Assembly (NCBI GenBank): GCA_029256185.1
Contig: JAQSYI010000019.1
Span: 1-64,000, forward strand
Length of the DNA: 64,000 nt
DNA from: Paenibacillaceae bacterium
Lineage (GTDB): Bacteria > Bacillota > Bacilli > Paenibacillales > NBRC-103111
Direction: 5' to 3'
Made by a program: the position numbers and the translations under genes
Shown here: in pieces, positions 1 to 8,156 of the stretch
How the letters are laid out: each line of letters begins with the position of its first letter
Numbering within the stretch: the first letter of the stretch is position 1
Notes under the pieces: generated by a model
Databases searched by the model: none
Told to the model about the DNA's origin: nothing
Seen by the model: only the letters and a program-made list of their open reading frames with translations

Positions 1-17
1 ACGTAAATGCCGGTTTG

Positions 18-90
18 GCATTTTCATTCGGGGGCTCCCCCAAAAGTACCCGGATTTTGCTTCGGAGCATCTCGTCACTTTTGGGGGAAT
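18..90. repeat. dispersed hairpin repeat, copy 1
   Basis: A perfect 11-bp inverted repeat, CCCCCAAAAGT at 37-47 and ACTTTTGGGGG at 77-87, encloses a 29-nt loop. The flank GCATTTTCA-TCGGGGGCTCC is shared with a second copy at 23200-23281, and a weaker third copy lies at 63217-63276. It sits upstream of the PucR-type regulator start. No function is known to me; it looks like a miniature dispersed element. Confidence 0.7.
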
Positions 91-171
91 GTTTTTTGTG
101 TGGATTTAATGAATTTCCATTGTGTTTTTCCCCCTATATTCGTTACTATTAGCAATGTGGGAGGGGTAGCC

Positions 172-1854
172 GTGGAGACAGAATTCAAACTGACTGTTGC
201 AGAGGTGCTGCAAAGACCTTTGTTTCAGGGAGTTCGCATATTGGCCGGAAGAAATGGCTTGAACCGCAGAGTACGCTGGGTTCATATTGTAGAGGTGTCC
301 AGCTTCGAGACGCTGATGGACGGGGAAGAGCTGGTGCTGACTACGGGGATTGCGTTCAGCTCGGATGGCGGCTTCTCGGTCCGTTACTTAGAGCAATTGA
401 TTCAGCAGAACGTATCCTGTCTGTGCGTTGAATTGGGGCATTCCCTTTATTCGGTGCCGGAGCAATTGATCGAGGCGGCAGATGCCAACGATTTTCCTCT
501 GCTGGTGTTTCCGGGCGCCGTCCGCTTCGTGGACATCACCCAAGATCTTCATTCCCTGATCATCAACCGCCATCACAAAATGCTGCAGGAGCTGGAGATC
601 ATCACCAGGAAATTTCATCATCTGAGCTTAACCTCACATGGCTTCTCCCAGGTGCTCAAACTGCTGCAGTCCAGCACGGGCAGCCAGGTCATTTATTTGC
701 CTCTTCAGGGGCAGCCCAGCTTCATTCCGGCCCGCCCGCTGCCCAAGCAAAGCGAGATGCTGGCGCTTCTGAACAAATATATCGGGGAGATGGGGAATGG
801 GGGCACTGAAGAACTGGTGGAGCCTTTTCCATATCACCTGACAGAAGGAGGCTCCTCCATACTGATTCAGCCGGTGCGGGCGTTGGGCCGGATTTGGGCC
901 TATGTGGCTATGGCCTTAAAGGACCGGCCGCCGCAGGAGTTCGATGTCCTTCTCCTGGACTCCGCCTCCCTGTGGGTGGCGCAGGATCTGCTTCGGAAGC
1001 GTTATATCGAGGAGCGCAGGATGTATACGGAAAATCTGTGGGTGGACGATCTGCTCAGCGCGCGGCTGAAGGACGAGGAGCAGTTGAAATCGCTGCTGGG
1101 AGTTCATTACAAGAGGCTGCATGGGGCGGGCTGCCAGGTATGTGTGGTGGAGTTCGAGCCCCAATCCGATACGGAGGCGGCGCTTGCCGACGAGGGGGCG
1201 GATTCTGTTGGCACGCATCTGTCACTGTTGCTGCGTTCGCGGCTGGAACAGCAATCCTTTTACCCGTTGATCACGATGAAAAATAACAGGCTAGTCGTTG
1301 TTGCAGTAGACCTCTATCCGAAGGGGCCCGCCAAACGGAGATTATCGCAGGTCTTCCAGTCGTTGGATGAAGGAGAGGGAGCGGAAGCGCTGCAGCAGGT
1401 GAAACTGCTCACGGGAATCGGCAAGCCGCAGGCCAGGCTTATGAACGCCCATGTCAGCTACCAGGAGGCTGTCCAGGCAATTACCTTGAACCTGTCCATG
1501 GAGAAAAAAGTGCTGTTCTTTGAAGATACAGGCGTCTATCAGATGTTCTTCAACGTGTCGGACCGCGGGAAGCTGCAAGGCTTCATTCAGCAATATCTGC
1601 AGCCGCTTATCGAATATGACTCCCAGAAGGGCGGGGAGCTGCTTCAAACCCTGAGAGTGTATCTGGATTATGACGGCTCCAAGCTGATGGCAGCGAAGAA
1701 GCTGTTCATCGTCAGACAATCCCTGTATTACCGCCTGGATAAAATCGCCGAGCTGCTGGGGCCTGATTATATGCAGACGGAGAACAGGCTTGCCCTGCAG
1801 GTGGCTTTGCGGGGGTATCAGCTGCTGAATTCGGAGCAAAATAAGATGGAATAA
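172..1854 (+). CDS. PucR-family transcriptional regulator, AdeR-like
   Basis: About 560 residues. The N-terminal PucR domain (roughly residues 8-130, with the stretch beginning LTVAEVLQRPLF) is followed by a central GGDEF-like CdaR region and a C-terminal PucR helix-turn-helix (TLRVYLDYDGSKLMAAKKLF and the following SLYYRL helix). The GTG start at 172 is chosen because GGGAGGGG lies 5 nt upstream; an in-frame ATG at 109 has no ribosome site. It lies directly upstream of alanine dehydrogenase. In B. subtilis the PucR-family protein AdeR activates ald and is its neighbour, so the same role is inferred here. The exact effector is unknown. Confidence 0.85.
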   Translation: METEFKLTVAEVLQRPLFQGVRILAGRNGLNRRVRWVHIVEVSSFETLMDGEELVLTTGIAFSSDGGFSVRYLEQLIQQNVSCLCVELGHSLYSVPEQLIEAADANDFPLLVFPGAVRFVDITQDLHSLIINRHHKMLQELEIITRKFHHLSLTSHGFSQVLKLLQSSTGSQVIYLPLQGQPSFIPARPLPKQSEMLALLNKYIGEMGNGGTEELVEPFPYHLTEGGSSILIQPVRALGRIWAYVAMALKDRPPQEFDVLLLDSASLWVAQDLLRKRYIEERRMYTENLWVDDLLSARLKDEEQLKSLLGVHYKRLHGAGCQVCVVEFEPQSDTEAALADEGADSVGTHLSLLLRSRLEQQSFYPLITMKNNRLVVVAVDLYPKGPAKRRLSQVFQSLDEGEGAEALQQVKLLTGIGKPQARLMNAHVSYQEAVQAITLNLSMEKKVLFFEDTGVYQMFFNVSDRGKLQGFIQQYLQPLIEYDSQKGGELLQTLRVYLDYDGSKLMAAKKLFIVRQSLYYRLDKIAELLGPDYMQTENRLALQVALRGYQLLNSEQNKME

Positions 1855-1857
1855 TCC

Positions 1858-1886
1858 ATTACATGTAATAAAACCTAACATATAAT
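1858..1886 (+). promoter_or_regulatory. candidate ald promoter with overlapping palindrome
   Basis: TTACAT at 1859-1864 and TATAAT at 1881-1886 are separated by 16 bp. The perfect 12-bp palindrome ATTACATGTAAT at 1858-1869 covers the -35 element and is a plausible operator for the adjacent PucR-type regulator. The regulator-site link is inference. Confidence 0.5.
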
Positions 1887-2000
1887 CGGGAAAGTAAAAT
1901 GCGTGTGTCTGTTATCCTTACACGATGTCCAGTGAAACGGCTCTGCATGACCGCTATAGTTAACAGTAGATGAAGCAATAATACTACTGAGGAACGGACG

Positions 2001-3140
2001 GTGCTGAAGATGATTATAGGTGTACCCAAAGAGATAAAAAACAATGAAAACCGGGTTGGGATGACTCCCGGCTCGGTAGCGGCATACAAGGCTAACGGAC
2101 ATGTTGTTCTGGTGGAAGCTGGAGCAGGATTGGGTTCCGGATTTACGGACCAGGATTATGCCGCGGCAGGAGCTGCTATTGTTGCTACGGCCAAGGAAGC
2201 ATGGGCAGCAGAGATGGTAGTTAAGGTAAAGGAGCCTCTGCCGGAAGAGTACGTCTACTTCCGTGAAGGCCTGATTCTGTACACGTATCTGCATCTGGCC
2301 CCGGTGTTGGAGCTGACCAAGGCGTTGGTTGATGCCAAGGTAACCGCGATTGCTTATGAGACCATTCAGCCGGATAACGGCAGTCTGCCGCTTCTTATTC
2401 CCATGAGCGAGGTTGCAGGACGCATGGCCGTTCAGATCGGTGCCCGTTTTCTGGAGAAAGCAAGCGGCGGCAAAGGCATTCTTCTCGGCGGAGTCCCCGG
2501 TGTAGAGCCCGGCCGGGTGACGATTGTCGGCGGCGGCATTGTGGGTACGAATGCAGCGAAGATTGCCGTAGGCATGGGAGCGGATGTAAGCATCATTGAC
2601 ATCAGCGCAGACCGTCTGCGCCAATTGGACGATATGTTCCAGGGACGTGTCAAGACAATCATGTCCAATGCCTATAACATTGCAGAGGCTGTGAAAAAAG
2701 CGGATCTGGTTATCGGAGCCATCCTGATCCCCGGCGCCCGCGCACCTCATTTGGTGACAAAGGAAATGGTAGAGCAAATGACTCCGGGCTCGGTTATTGT
2801 GGACGTGGCCATTGACCAAGGCGGTTCCATTGAAACCATTGACCGGATTACAACCCATGACAAACCCACCTATGAGAAATTCGGCGTTATCCATTATGCC
2901 GTAGCCAATATGCCTGGAGCGGTAGCGCGGACTTCCACTATTGCCTTGACCAATGTAACGGTCAATTACGGTCTGCAAATCGCCGACAAGGGATACGTGG
3001 CCGCAGCTAAAGCGAATAAGGCGATTGCCAGAGGCATCAATGTGGTCGACGGCAAAGTAACCTACAAAGCAGTGGCAGAAGCGCACGCTTATCCATATAC
3101 CAACATTGAGTCAATCTTGAACGGAACAGTGTCCGTCTGA
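2001..3140 (+). CDS. ald: alanine dehydrogenase
   Basis: Converts L-alanine, NAD and water to pyruvate, ammonia and NADH; it supports growth on alanine and sporulation. The protein opens with the family signature IGVPKEIKNNENRVG, carries the catalytic-lysine segment VVKVKEPLPEEY and the downstream HLA segment, and has a Rossmann motif VTIVGGGIVGTNAAK near residues 173-187. Its 379 residues fit the family. GTG at 2001 has TGAGGA 7 nt upstream; ATG at 2010 matches homologue N-termini but lies farther from that site, so the start is uncertain by three codons. A strong terminator follows at 3181. Confidence 0.96.
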   Translation: MLKMIIGVPKEIKNNENRVGMTPGSVAAYKANGHVVLVEAGAGLGSGFTDQDYAAAGAAIVATAKEAWAAEMVVKVKEPLPEEYVYFREGLILYTYLHLAPVLELTKALVDAKVTAIAYETIQPDNGSLPLLIPMSEVAGRMAVQIGARFLEKASGGKGILLGGVPGVEPGRVTIVGGGIVGTNAAKIAVGMGADVSIIDISADRLRQLDDMFQGRVKTIMSNAYNIAEAVKKADLVIGAILIPGARAPHLVTKEMVEQMTPGSVIVDVAIDQGGSIETIDRITTHDKPTYEKFGVIHYAVANMPGAVARTSTIALTNVTVNYGLQIADKGYVAAAKANKAIARGINVVDGKVTYKAVAEAHAYPYTNIESILNGTVSV

Positions 3141-3180
3141 TTCTCCCGCACCTTGATGCAGACTCATAGGCTTCAGCAGA

Positions 3181-3216
3181 ACACCCCCAAACTCGTTTGC
3201 AGCTTGGGGGTGTTTT
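3181..3216 (+). terminator. ald terminator
   Basis: ACACCCCCAA (3181-3190) pairs perfectly with TTGGGGGTGT (3204-3213) and is followed by T residues. Confidence 0.85.
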
Positions 3217-3309
3217 ACTCATGTTTATTTGCTGGAACATTGATGCCGCCCCGGATGGCAGAGATGCAATTTGCCGCCGGTGTTTTTTTGACAGAGTTGA
3301 AGAAGTGCT

Positions 3310-3663
3310 TTAGTGTACCCGGTTTGTTTTCCTTAGTCCGGTTAATCCCAGCAGTCCCAGTATGCCGAGCCAGTCCCACTCCCGCTTCCAACGGGTCATA
3401 TTGCTTCTGTTGCCGGCCGACAGAGCCTGAACCGTTCCCGGATTTCCGTCACGGTTGATTATAAAGCCCGGCGTGCTGGCTGATGCTCCCAGCTCGGCAT
3501 CGCTGCCAAAGTCCGCTCCCGGCGGATTGCTATTGTAGGTCATGAAACTGCTTGTTTCCATCCCCCCGCCAAGATTGCTGTCAGCAGCCAGCGCCATCTC
3601 CGGATATGCGGCGAACAATACGGCCAAACCCAGAATGCAAGCTATCGCATTTTTCCTTCCCAT
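3310..3663 (-). CDS. small secreted WGxxG-type protein
   Basis: 117 residues with a clear signal peptide (residues 1-26, hydrophobic ILGLAVLFAAYPEMALA and cleavage after ALA), a Ser/Asn/Gly-rich middle and a C-terminal tail WDWLGILGLLGLTGLRK. That tail (Trp, short hydrophobic Gly-repeat helix, basic end) resembles the WGxxG or MYXO-CTERM-like sorting tails of Bacillales, suggesting the protein stays at the membrane or is processed there. The ATG has AAGGAGG 7 nt upstream. It stands alone, convergent with ald. No function can be assigned. Confidence 0.75.
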   Translation of the reverse strand: MGRKNAIACILGLAVLFAAYPEMALAADSNLGGGMETSSFMTYNSNPPGADFGSDAELGASASTPGFIINRDGNPGTVQALSAGNRSNMTRWKREWDWLGILGLLGLTGLRKTNRVH

Positions 3664-3778
3664 CTCTTGTCCTCCTTGCTTTTTTTGGTGCTCCTAGTAT
3701 TTCCGGGATCAGAGAGTTTATGAGCCGGGATGCCGCAGACTTTTTGCGGGAGTGTTGCTTTTGCAGCCAAACTCTTCG

Positions 3779-3807
3779 TTGCCTGTCCCGGACGGGGGTG
3801 ATACAAT
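3779..3807 (+). promoter_or_regulatory. sigma-A type promoter for the GNAT gene
   Basis: TTGCCT (3779-3784), a 17-bp spacer and TACAAT (3802-3807), 41 bp before the GNAT start codon. Confidence 0.6.
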
Positions 3808-3848
3808 ATATTCCAATTATTAGCCTGAGGAAAAGGGAGGCAGAGTTT

Positions 3849-4379
3849 ATGGAGGATGAAGTGTTTTTGGTGAGTCCGACGGTGGACCTGGAAGAGGAGT
3901 ATATGGATTATTACCGGGAATGGAAGGCGAGCGGGGAGAGACTGAGCCCGGGGGTAATCACCAAGAGTCCTGCGGATTTTCCCGCGATGGTGAAGGAACT
4001 GGAAGAGGAAGCCCTGGGACTGAATCTCCGGGAAGGTTATGTCCAGTCCAGCACGTTCTGGCTGGTGAACAGGCAGCGGCGGGTGTTGGCTGCAGTTTCT
4101 GTCAGACATACGCTGAATGAAAAGCTGCAGAATATCGGTGGACATATCGGCTATGGCGTGAGACCTTCGGAACGGCGAAAGGGCTATGCCGCCAGAATGC
4201 TGGCACTCGCTTTGGAATACGCAGCTGCGCAGGGGCTGGAGCGGGTTTTGGTTACTTGCGATGAGAGCAATATAGGCTCGGAGAAAACGATCCTGAGAAA
4301 CGGCGGAGCAGCGGACACTCCCTTCACGGAAGAGAGCGGCAATGTGGTGAAGCGGTACTGGATTACCTGTGGTGACTGA
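3849..4379 (+). CDS. GNAT-family N-acetyltransferase
   Basis: 176 residues. The acetyl-CoA-binding signature is the stretch GYGVRPSERRKGYAARML near residues 98-115 (Q/R-x-x-G-x-A type loop), followed by LERVLVTCDESNIGSEKTILRNGG, which is the typical C-terminal half of predicted acetyltransferases of the COG3981 type. The substrate is unknown. Start ATG 3849 is preceded by AAAAGGGAGG with an 8-nt gap; longer in-frame extensions would read through the promoter and are rejected. It is monocistronic, followed by a repeat-rich gap. Confidence 0.85.
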   Translation: MEDEVFLVSPTVDLEEEYMDYYREWKASGERLSPGVITKSPADFPAMVKELEEEALGLNLREGYVQSSTFWLVNRQRRVLAAVSVRHTLNEKLQNIGGHIGYGVRPSERRKGYAARMLALALEYAAAQGLERVLVTCDESNIGSEKTILRNGGAADTPFTEESGNVVKRYWITCGD

Positions 4380-4380
4380 A

Positions 4381-4541
4381 AGGACGGTGTTTATGAAAGA
4401 AACCGGAATGGGAGTCGCAGGGAGCCGGATGAAAGGACGGAGTTAGTATGAGAGAAGCTGGGGTGGAAGAAGCCGTGAGCCGGATGAAGGGGAGGAGTTA
4501 GTATGAAGAAACTGGAGTGTGCGGACCCAATGAGCGGCTAG
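4381..4541 (+). repeat. tandem 55-bp units, each with ribosome site and mini-ORF
   Basis: Two full units and one diverged unit lie head to tail with 55-bp spacing. ATG 4393-TAG 4446 and ATG 4448-TAG 4501 each encode 17 residues (MKETGMGVAGSRMKGRS and MREAGVEEAVSRMKGRS). ATG 4503-TAG 4541 encodes 12 residues. Each ATG follows a purine-rich GGACGG or GGGGAGGAG stretch at SD-like distance. Whether they are translated is unknown. They begin right after the GNAT stop codon. Confidence 0.6.
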
Positions 4542-4631
4542 AAGCAGGTTGGTGCAGGGGGCGGCCAAGCGAGCGCAGACTTATGGGCAGGCATAGCGGA
4601 AAAAATTCCTTTAGGACATTAATAGGGGAAA

Positions 4632-4727
4632 GACCGAAAGACCGAAAGACCGAAAGACCGAAAGACCGAAAGACCGAAAGACCGAAAGACCGAAAGACCG
4701 AAAGACCGAAAGACCGGAAGACCGAAA
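4632..4727. repeat. octamer minisatellite (GACCGAAA, 12 units)
   Basis: Twelve uninterrupted copies of the 8-bp unit GACCGAAA run from 4632 to 4727; the eleventh copy is GACCGGAA. The period is not a multiple of three, so any reading frame cycles through all three phases. It looks like a slippage-prone simple repeat. It sits between the mini-ORF units and a terminator. Confidence 0.95.
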
Positions 4728-4729
4728 AA

Positions 4730-4773
4730 GGGAAGCAGGGCGTTGATCAGCGCCGGCTTCCCGCTTTTTTTTC
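4730..4773 (+). terminator. terminator after the repeat region
   Basis: GGGAAGC (4730-4736) pairs with GCTTCCC (4756-4762), with further G-C pairs inside, then eight T residues. Adenines on its left flank mean it could also serve namA, which ends on the opposite strand at 4794. Confidence 0.7.
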
Positions 4774-4793
4774 TTAAGAAGAGATTAACAGCC

Positions 4794-5807
4794 TTACCAC
4801 GCCCGCTCATATTGCGGCGGAGCCTGGATTGCTTCGTTCAGCTCTTTGGCCGCAGTCCGGGGCCAATAGGGATCGCGCAGCAGCTCGCGTCCGATGAAGA
4901 TCAGATCGGCCTGGCCTTTGGCCAGAATCTCCTCTGCCTGGCTCCCCTTCGTAATAATCCCCACCGCGCCTGTTGCCAATCCGGTACGGGTGCGGATCTC
5001 CTCCGCATAAGGTACTTGGTAGCCAGGATGGGGGGCGATGGCAGCAGGTACAACCCCGCCTGTGCTGCAATCAATAAGGTGGACGCCTGCCGCCGCCATT
5101 TCGCCCGCATAATACACCATATCCTCCATGGTATTGCCATGCTCATGATACTCATCCGCGGAAATCCGCACAAACACAGGGCCGTTCCAGACCTGCCTGA
5201 CGGCTTCAATCACTCTCCGGAGCAGCAGGAACCGGCTCTCCCTGCTCCCGCCGCCGTATTCATCCTGGCGCAGGTTGGACAGAGGGGAGAGGAATTGGTT
5301 GATCAGATAACCATGGGCAGCGTGGAGTTCGATAATATCGAAGCCGGCAGCCTTGGCCCGGACCGCTGCGGCGGCGAATGCTGCAATGACCTGTTCGATT
5401 CCCTCCAGCGTCAGGGCCACAGGCACCGGCATATCGGGAAAGGCAAGAGCCGAGGGAGCAACTCCGGCTTCGGCTGTCAGCGTCTTCCGTCCGGCATGGG
5501 CCAATTGAACGGCGGCCTTCGCGCCCTCCCCGTGGATCAGCTCCGTCAATTCCCGGAAGCCCTCGATCTGTCCGTCCTCCCACAGTCCCAGATCCCGCAT
5601 GCTGATCCGGCCTATGGGCTGTACGGCCGTGGCCTCTACCATGACAAGCCCGGCCTGGCCTGTTGCGCGGCTGGTGTAATGCGAGATATGCCACGGAGTA
5701 ACCCGGCCGTCCTGGTTATGGACGGAATACATGCACATGGGCGACATGACAATTCGGTTTTTCAGCTCTACGCCTCCGATTGAAAGCGGTGAGAACAATA
5801 TACTCAT
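4794..5807 (-). CDS. namA: NADPH dehydrogenase NamA, old yellow enzyme family
   Basis: 337 residues, the size of B. subtilis YqjM/NamA. This FMN enzyme reduces activated alkenes and nitro compounds with NADPH. Visible features are the N-terminal FSPLSIGGVELKNRIVMSPM followed by Cys and Tyr (the YqjM Cys26/Tyr28 positions), LAHAGRK, the active-site segment ELHAAHGYLINQFLSPLSN, and the C-terminal phosphate-binding segment ending IFIGRELLRDPYWP. ATG 5807 has AGGGAGG 7 nt upstream; the ATG eight codons earlier has none. It is divergent from dacF. A role in stress detoxification is likely from the family. Confidence 0.93.
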   Translation of the reverse strand: MSILFSPLSIGGVELKNRIVMSPMCMYSVHNQDGRVTPWHISHYTSRATGQAGLVMVEATAVQPIGRISMRDLGLWEDGQIEGFRELTELIHGEGAKAAVQLAHAGRKTLTAEAGVAPSALAFPDMPVPVALTLEGIEQVIAAFAAAAVRAKAAGFDIIELHAAHGYLINQFLSPLSNLRQDEYGGGSRESRFLLLRRVIEAVRQVWNGPVFVRISADEYHEHGNTMEDMVYYAGEMAAAGVHLIDCSTGGVVPAAIAPHPGYQVPYAEEIRTRTGLATGAVGIITKGSQAEEILAKGQADLIFIGRELLRDPYWPRTAAKELNEAIQAPPQYERAW

Positions 5808-5900
5808 TCCGGTACCCTCCCTGGTAAACAATTTAATTGGATAAAGCTAATAGTAGATGATCTTTTCTTGCTCTGCAACTTTTCATGATACGAACGGGAG

Positions 5901-5924
5901 GCCCTCTTGAATCAGGGGCTTTTT
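5901..5924 (+). terminator. terminator-like hairpin upstream of dacF
   Basis: GCCCT-CTTGAATC-AGGGGC with five following T residues, lying in the gap between divergent namA and dacF. No gene ends here on the plus strand, so it may belong to a short leader or be incidental. The rest of the gap shows no convincing promoter. Confidence 0.4.
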
Positions 5925-6028
5925 CCCTATTAAGAGAATAATATCATCCCAACTGGTCAATAATGGTAATCAGATTATCGCTCTTTAGTGGTTTGCATCA
6001 CAACTTTTAGGAGAGGAACGAACCCAAG

Positions 6029-7204
6029 ATGCTCAAAAAGTTTGTCAGCGCATTACTCATTTACACTCTGGTTGTGGGCGCTCTGGCGCCTGCCGTTCTG
6101 GCCGAAGAGAAGCCGGCACAGCCCGTTGATCTTACTCCGAATGCCCGTTCGGCTATCGTGTTGGATGCGGATACGGGAACCGTGATTTCGGAGAAAAATG
6201 CCGATGAGAAGCTTCCTCCGGCCAGCATCACCAAGATTATGACAATGGTTTTGGTGATGGAGGCTTTGGACCAGGGTAAGCTTGCCATGGATGAGAAGGT
6301 CCGCACCAGCGAATACGCCGCATCCATGGGAGGCTCCCAGATTTTCCTGGAGGTAGGCGAGGAGATGTCGGTTCAGGATATGCTGAAGGGCATTGCCATG
6401 GCCTCCGGCAATGATGCCTCTGTTGCCATGGCCGAGAAGATCGGCGGCTCGGAGCAGGGATTTGTGCAGATGATGAACGATAAGGCCAAGGAACTGGGCA
6501 TGAACAATACCAATTTTGTCAATCCCAACGGGTTGCCGGCGGATAATCATTACACCACGGCCCGGGATATCGCCATCATGTCCAGAGAGCTTCTGAAGCA
6601 TGAGGAAATCACCCAATTTACCAGCGTGTACCAGGACTATCTGCGCAAGGATACGCCCAAGCCCTTCTGGCTGGTGAATACCAACAAGCTGGTCCGGTTC
6701 TATCCCGGCGCTGATGGCCTGAAGACCGGCTATACCAGCGAGGCCAAGTTCTGCCTGTCGGCTACGGCGAAGCGGGATAATTTCCGGGTGATTACCGTGG
6801 TGCTGGGCGAGCCGGATACCAAGACGCGCAATGCGGAGGTCACCAAGCTGTTCGATTACGCCTTCTCCCAATATACCAATCAGCTTGTAGTCAAGACCGG
6901 CGATGTGCTGGGCGATGTGACGGTCAAGCGGGGCAAGCCGGAGAAATTCCAACTCACCGCTAAGCATCAATACAGTGTGTTATTGAAAAAAGGCGAGGCT
7001 ACCCAGGACATCCGCCATGAATTGAAGCTGGAGCCGGAGCTCAAGGCGCCGATCACAGCCGGCCAGCCCATTGGCAAGATCCTGGTGTATAAGGGTGATC
7101 AGCAGCTGGCGGAGTTCCCGGTGGAGGCTCCGGCCAATGTGGATAAGGCGGGCTGGTGGGATATGCTGAAGCGGACCGCCGGACATCTGTTCTTCATAGA
7201 CTGA
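6029..7204 (+). CDS. dacF: D-alanyl-D-alanine carboxypeptidase DacF
   Basis: 391 residues. It trims peptide cross-link precursors of spore peptidoglycan; B. subtilis DacF is made in the forespore and sets cortex cross-linking together with DacB. A signal peptide spans residues 1-25. The penicillin-binding motifs are complete: S66-I-T-K69, S126-G-N and K232-T-G. The C-terminal PBP5-type beta domain follows, ending in a hydrophobic WWDMLKRTAGHLFF anchor helix. ATG 6029 has GGAGAGGAA upstream. It lies just before spoIIAA, as in B. subtilis. Confidence 0.95.
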   Translation: MLKKFVSALLIYTLVVGALAPAVLAEEKPAQPVDLTPNARSAIVLDADTGTVISEKNADEKLPPASITKIMTMVLVMEALDQGKLAMDEKVRTSEYAASMGGSQIFLEVGEEMSVQDMLKGIAMASGNDASVAMAEKIGGSEQGFVQMMNDKAKELGMNNTNFVNPNGLPADNHYTTARDIAIMSRELLKHEEITQFTSVYQDYLRKDTPKPFWLVNTNKLVRFYPGADGLKTGYTSEAKFCLSATAKRDNFRVITVVLGEPDTKTRNAEVTKLFDYAFSQYTNQLVVKTGDVLGDVTVKRGKPEKFQLTAKHQYSVLLKKGEATQDIRHELKLEPELKAPITAGQPIGKILVYKGDQQLAEFPVEAPANVDKAGWWDMLKRTAGHLFFID

Positions 7205-7284
7205 CGGAACTGCGCAAATTGTCGTTCCATATAGGGAATCCGCGCCGCTTCTGACTGATTTCTTCTAGTTTTGTCGGCAAGCAG

Positions 7285-7310
7285 GAATCCATTTCTTGGA
7301 TGTAGAATGT
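7285..7310 (+). promoter_or_regulatory. candidate sigma-H promoter of the spoIIA operon
   Basis: AGGAATCC begins at 7285 and GTAGAATGT surrounds 7304-7312. The spacing matches sigma-H sites (AGGA-WW, then GAAT), as known upstream of B. subtilis spoIIA. It lies about 35 bp before spoIIAA. Confidence 0.6.
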
Positions 7311-7344
7311 GTCTCTCATGCCAGATAGAGGAGTGAGCACACGA

Positions 7345-7698
7345 ATGAGTCTACAGGTTGAAATGGAGCACGGCAGCAAAGCGCTGATCGTCCGGCTCAA
7401 GGGAGAATTGGACCATCATACGGCAGAAGCGGTACGGGACCGCATGGAAGATGCGATCAGCCGCGGGAGTGTATCCCATGTGATTGTGAACATGCGAGAC
7501 CTGAAGTTTATGGACAGCTCCGGGCTGGGTGTTATTCTGGGGCGGTACAAGCAGGTTGCAAGCAAGGGCGGCAAAATGGTGCTGTGCGAGGTAGGACCGT
7601 CCGTTTACCGTCTGTTCGAAATGTCGGGCCTGTTCAAAATCCTGGCGGTGAAGGAGAACGAACGTCAAGCGATCTCCAGTCTGGAGGTCGTATCATGA
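7345..7698 (+). CDS. spoIIAA: anti-sigma F factor antagonist SpoIIAA
   Basis: 117 residues, a STAS domain. In its unphosphorylated form it pulls SpoIIAB off sigma F in the forespore. The phosphorylation site is the serine pair in FMDSSGLGVILG (D57, S58, S59). ATG 7345 follows AGAGGAG by about 10 nt. It is the first gene of the spoIIAA-spoIIAB-sigF operon and its stop codon overlaps the spoIIAB start (ATGA), which implies translational coupling. Confidence 0.97.
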   Translation: MSLQVEMEHGSKALIVRLKGELDHHTAEAVRDRMEDAISRGSVSHVIVNMRDLKFMDSSGLGVILGRYKQVASKGGKMVLCEVGPSVYRLFEMSGLFKILAVKENERQAISSLEVVS

Positions 7699-8144
7699 GC
7701 GAATTCCATAACAGGATGAGCATTGAGTTCACCAGTCTGTCGGAGAATGAGGCTTTTGCCCGGGTGGTGGTGGCCGCCTTCGTCTCCCAATTGGACCCTA
7801 CGCTTGATGAACTGACCGATATCAAGACGGTGGTCTCCGAAGCGGTGACCAATGCCATTATTCACGGCTACGATAACCGGCCGGACGGAATGGTGGCCAT
7901 ATCGGCGGAAATTAACGACGATCTTGTCAGCATCCGGGTATCGGACCGGGGGCTGGGCATTGCCGATCTGGAGCAGGCGCGCCAGCCGCTGTATACCTCC
8001 AAGCCGGAGCTGGAGCGGTCGGGAATGGGCTTTACGATCATGGAGAATTTTATGGATCAGATGGAAGTCGAGACCGTGGTGGGCAAGGGAACGACAGTGA
8101 CTATGACAAAGCGGATTGAATCCAAAAAAGCTTTGTTCAACTAG
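7695..8144 (+). CDS. spoIIAB: anti-sigma F factor and serine kinase SpoIIAB
   Basis: 149 residues of the GHKL ATPase/kinase family. It binds and blocks sigma F and phosphorylates SpoIIAA. The N box is EAVTNAIIHGY (residues 49-59), the G1 box DRGLGI, and the G2-like segment SGMGFTIMENFMDQM. It starts inside the spoIIAA stop codon and ends 12 nt before sigF. All hallmark residues look intact, so normal forespore control is inferred. Confidence 0.97.
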   Translation: MSEFHNRMSIEFTSLSENEAFARVVVAAFVSQLDPTLDELTDIKTVVSEAVTNAIIHGYDNRPDGMVAISAEINDDLVSIRVSDRGLGIADLEQARQPLYTSKPELERSGMGFTIMENFMDQMEVETVVGKGTTVTMTKRIESKKALFN

Positions 8145-8156
8145 GGAGTTTGATCT

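Noticed and set aside
7..171. N-terminal extension of the PucR-type regulator to position 7
   Set aside because: The extension is made of the dispersed repeat; the GTG at 172 has a strong ribosome site and begins the conserved domain.
4632..4727. Possible CRISPR array
   Set aside because: The array is a pure 8-bp tandem repeat without spacers; no cas genes are present.
4517..4777. Plus-strand ORF through the octamer array, encoding repeated KDRKTERP-like residues
   Set aside because: It is created by the low-complexity 8-bp repeat, has no convincing ribosome site and runs into a terminator.
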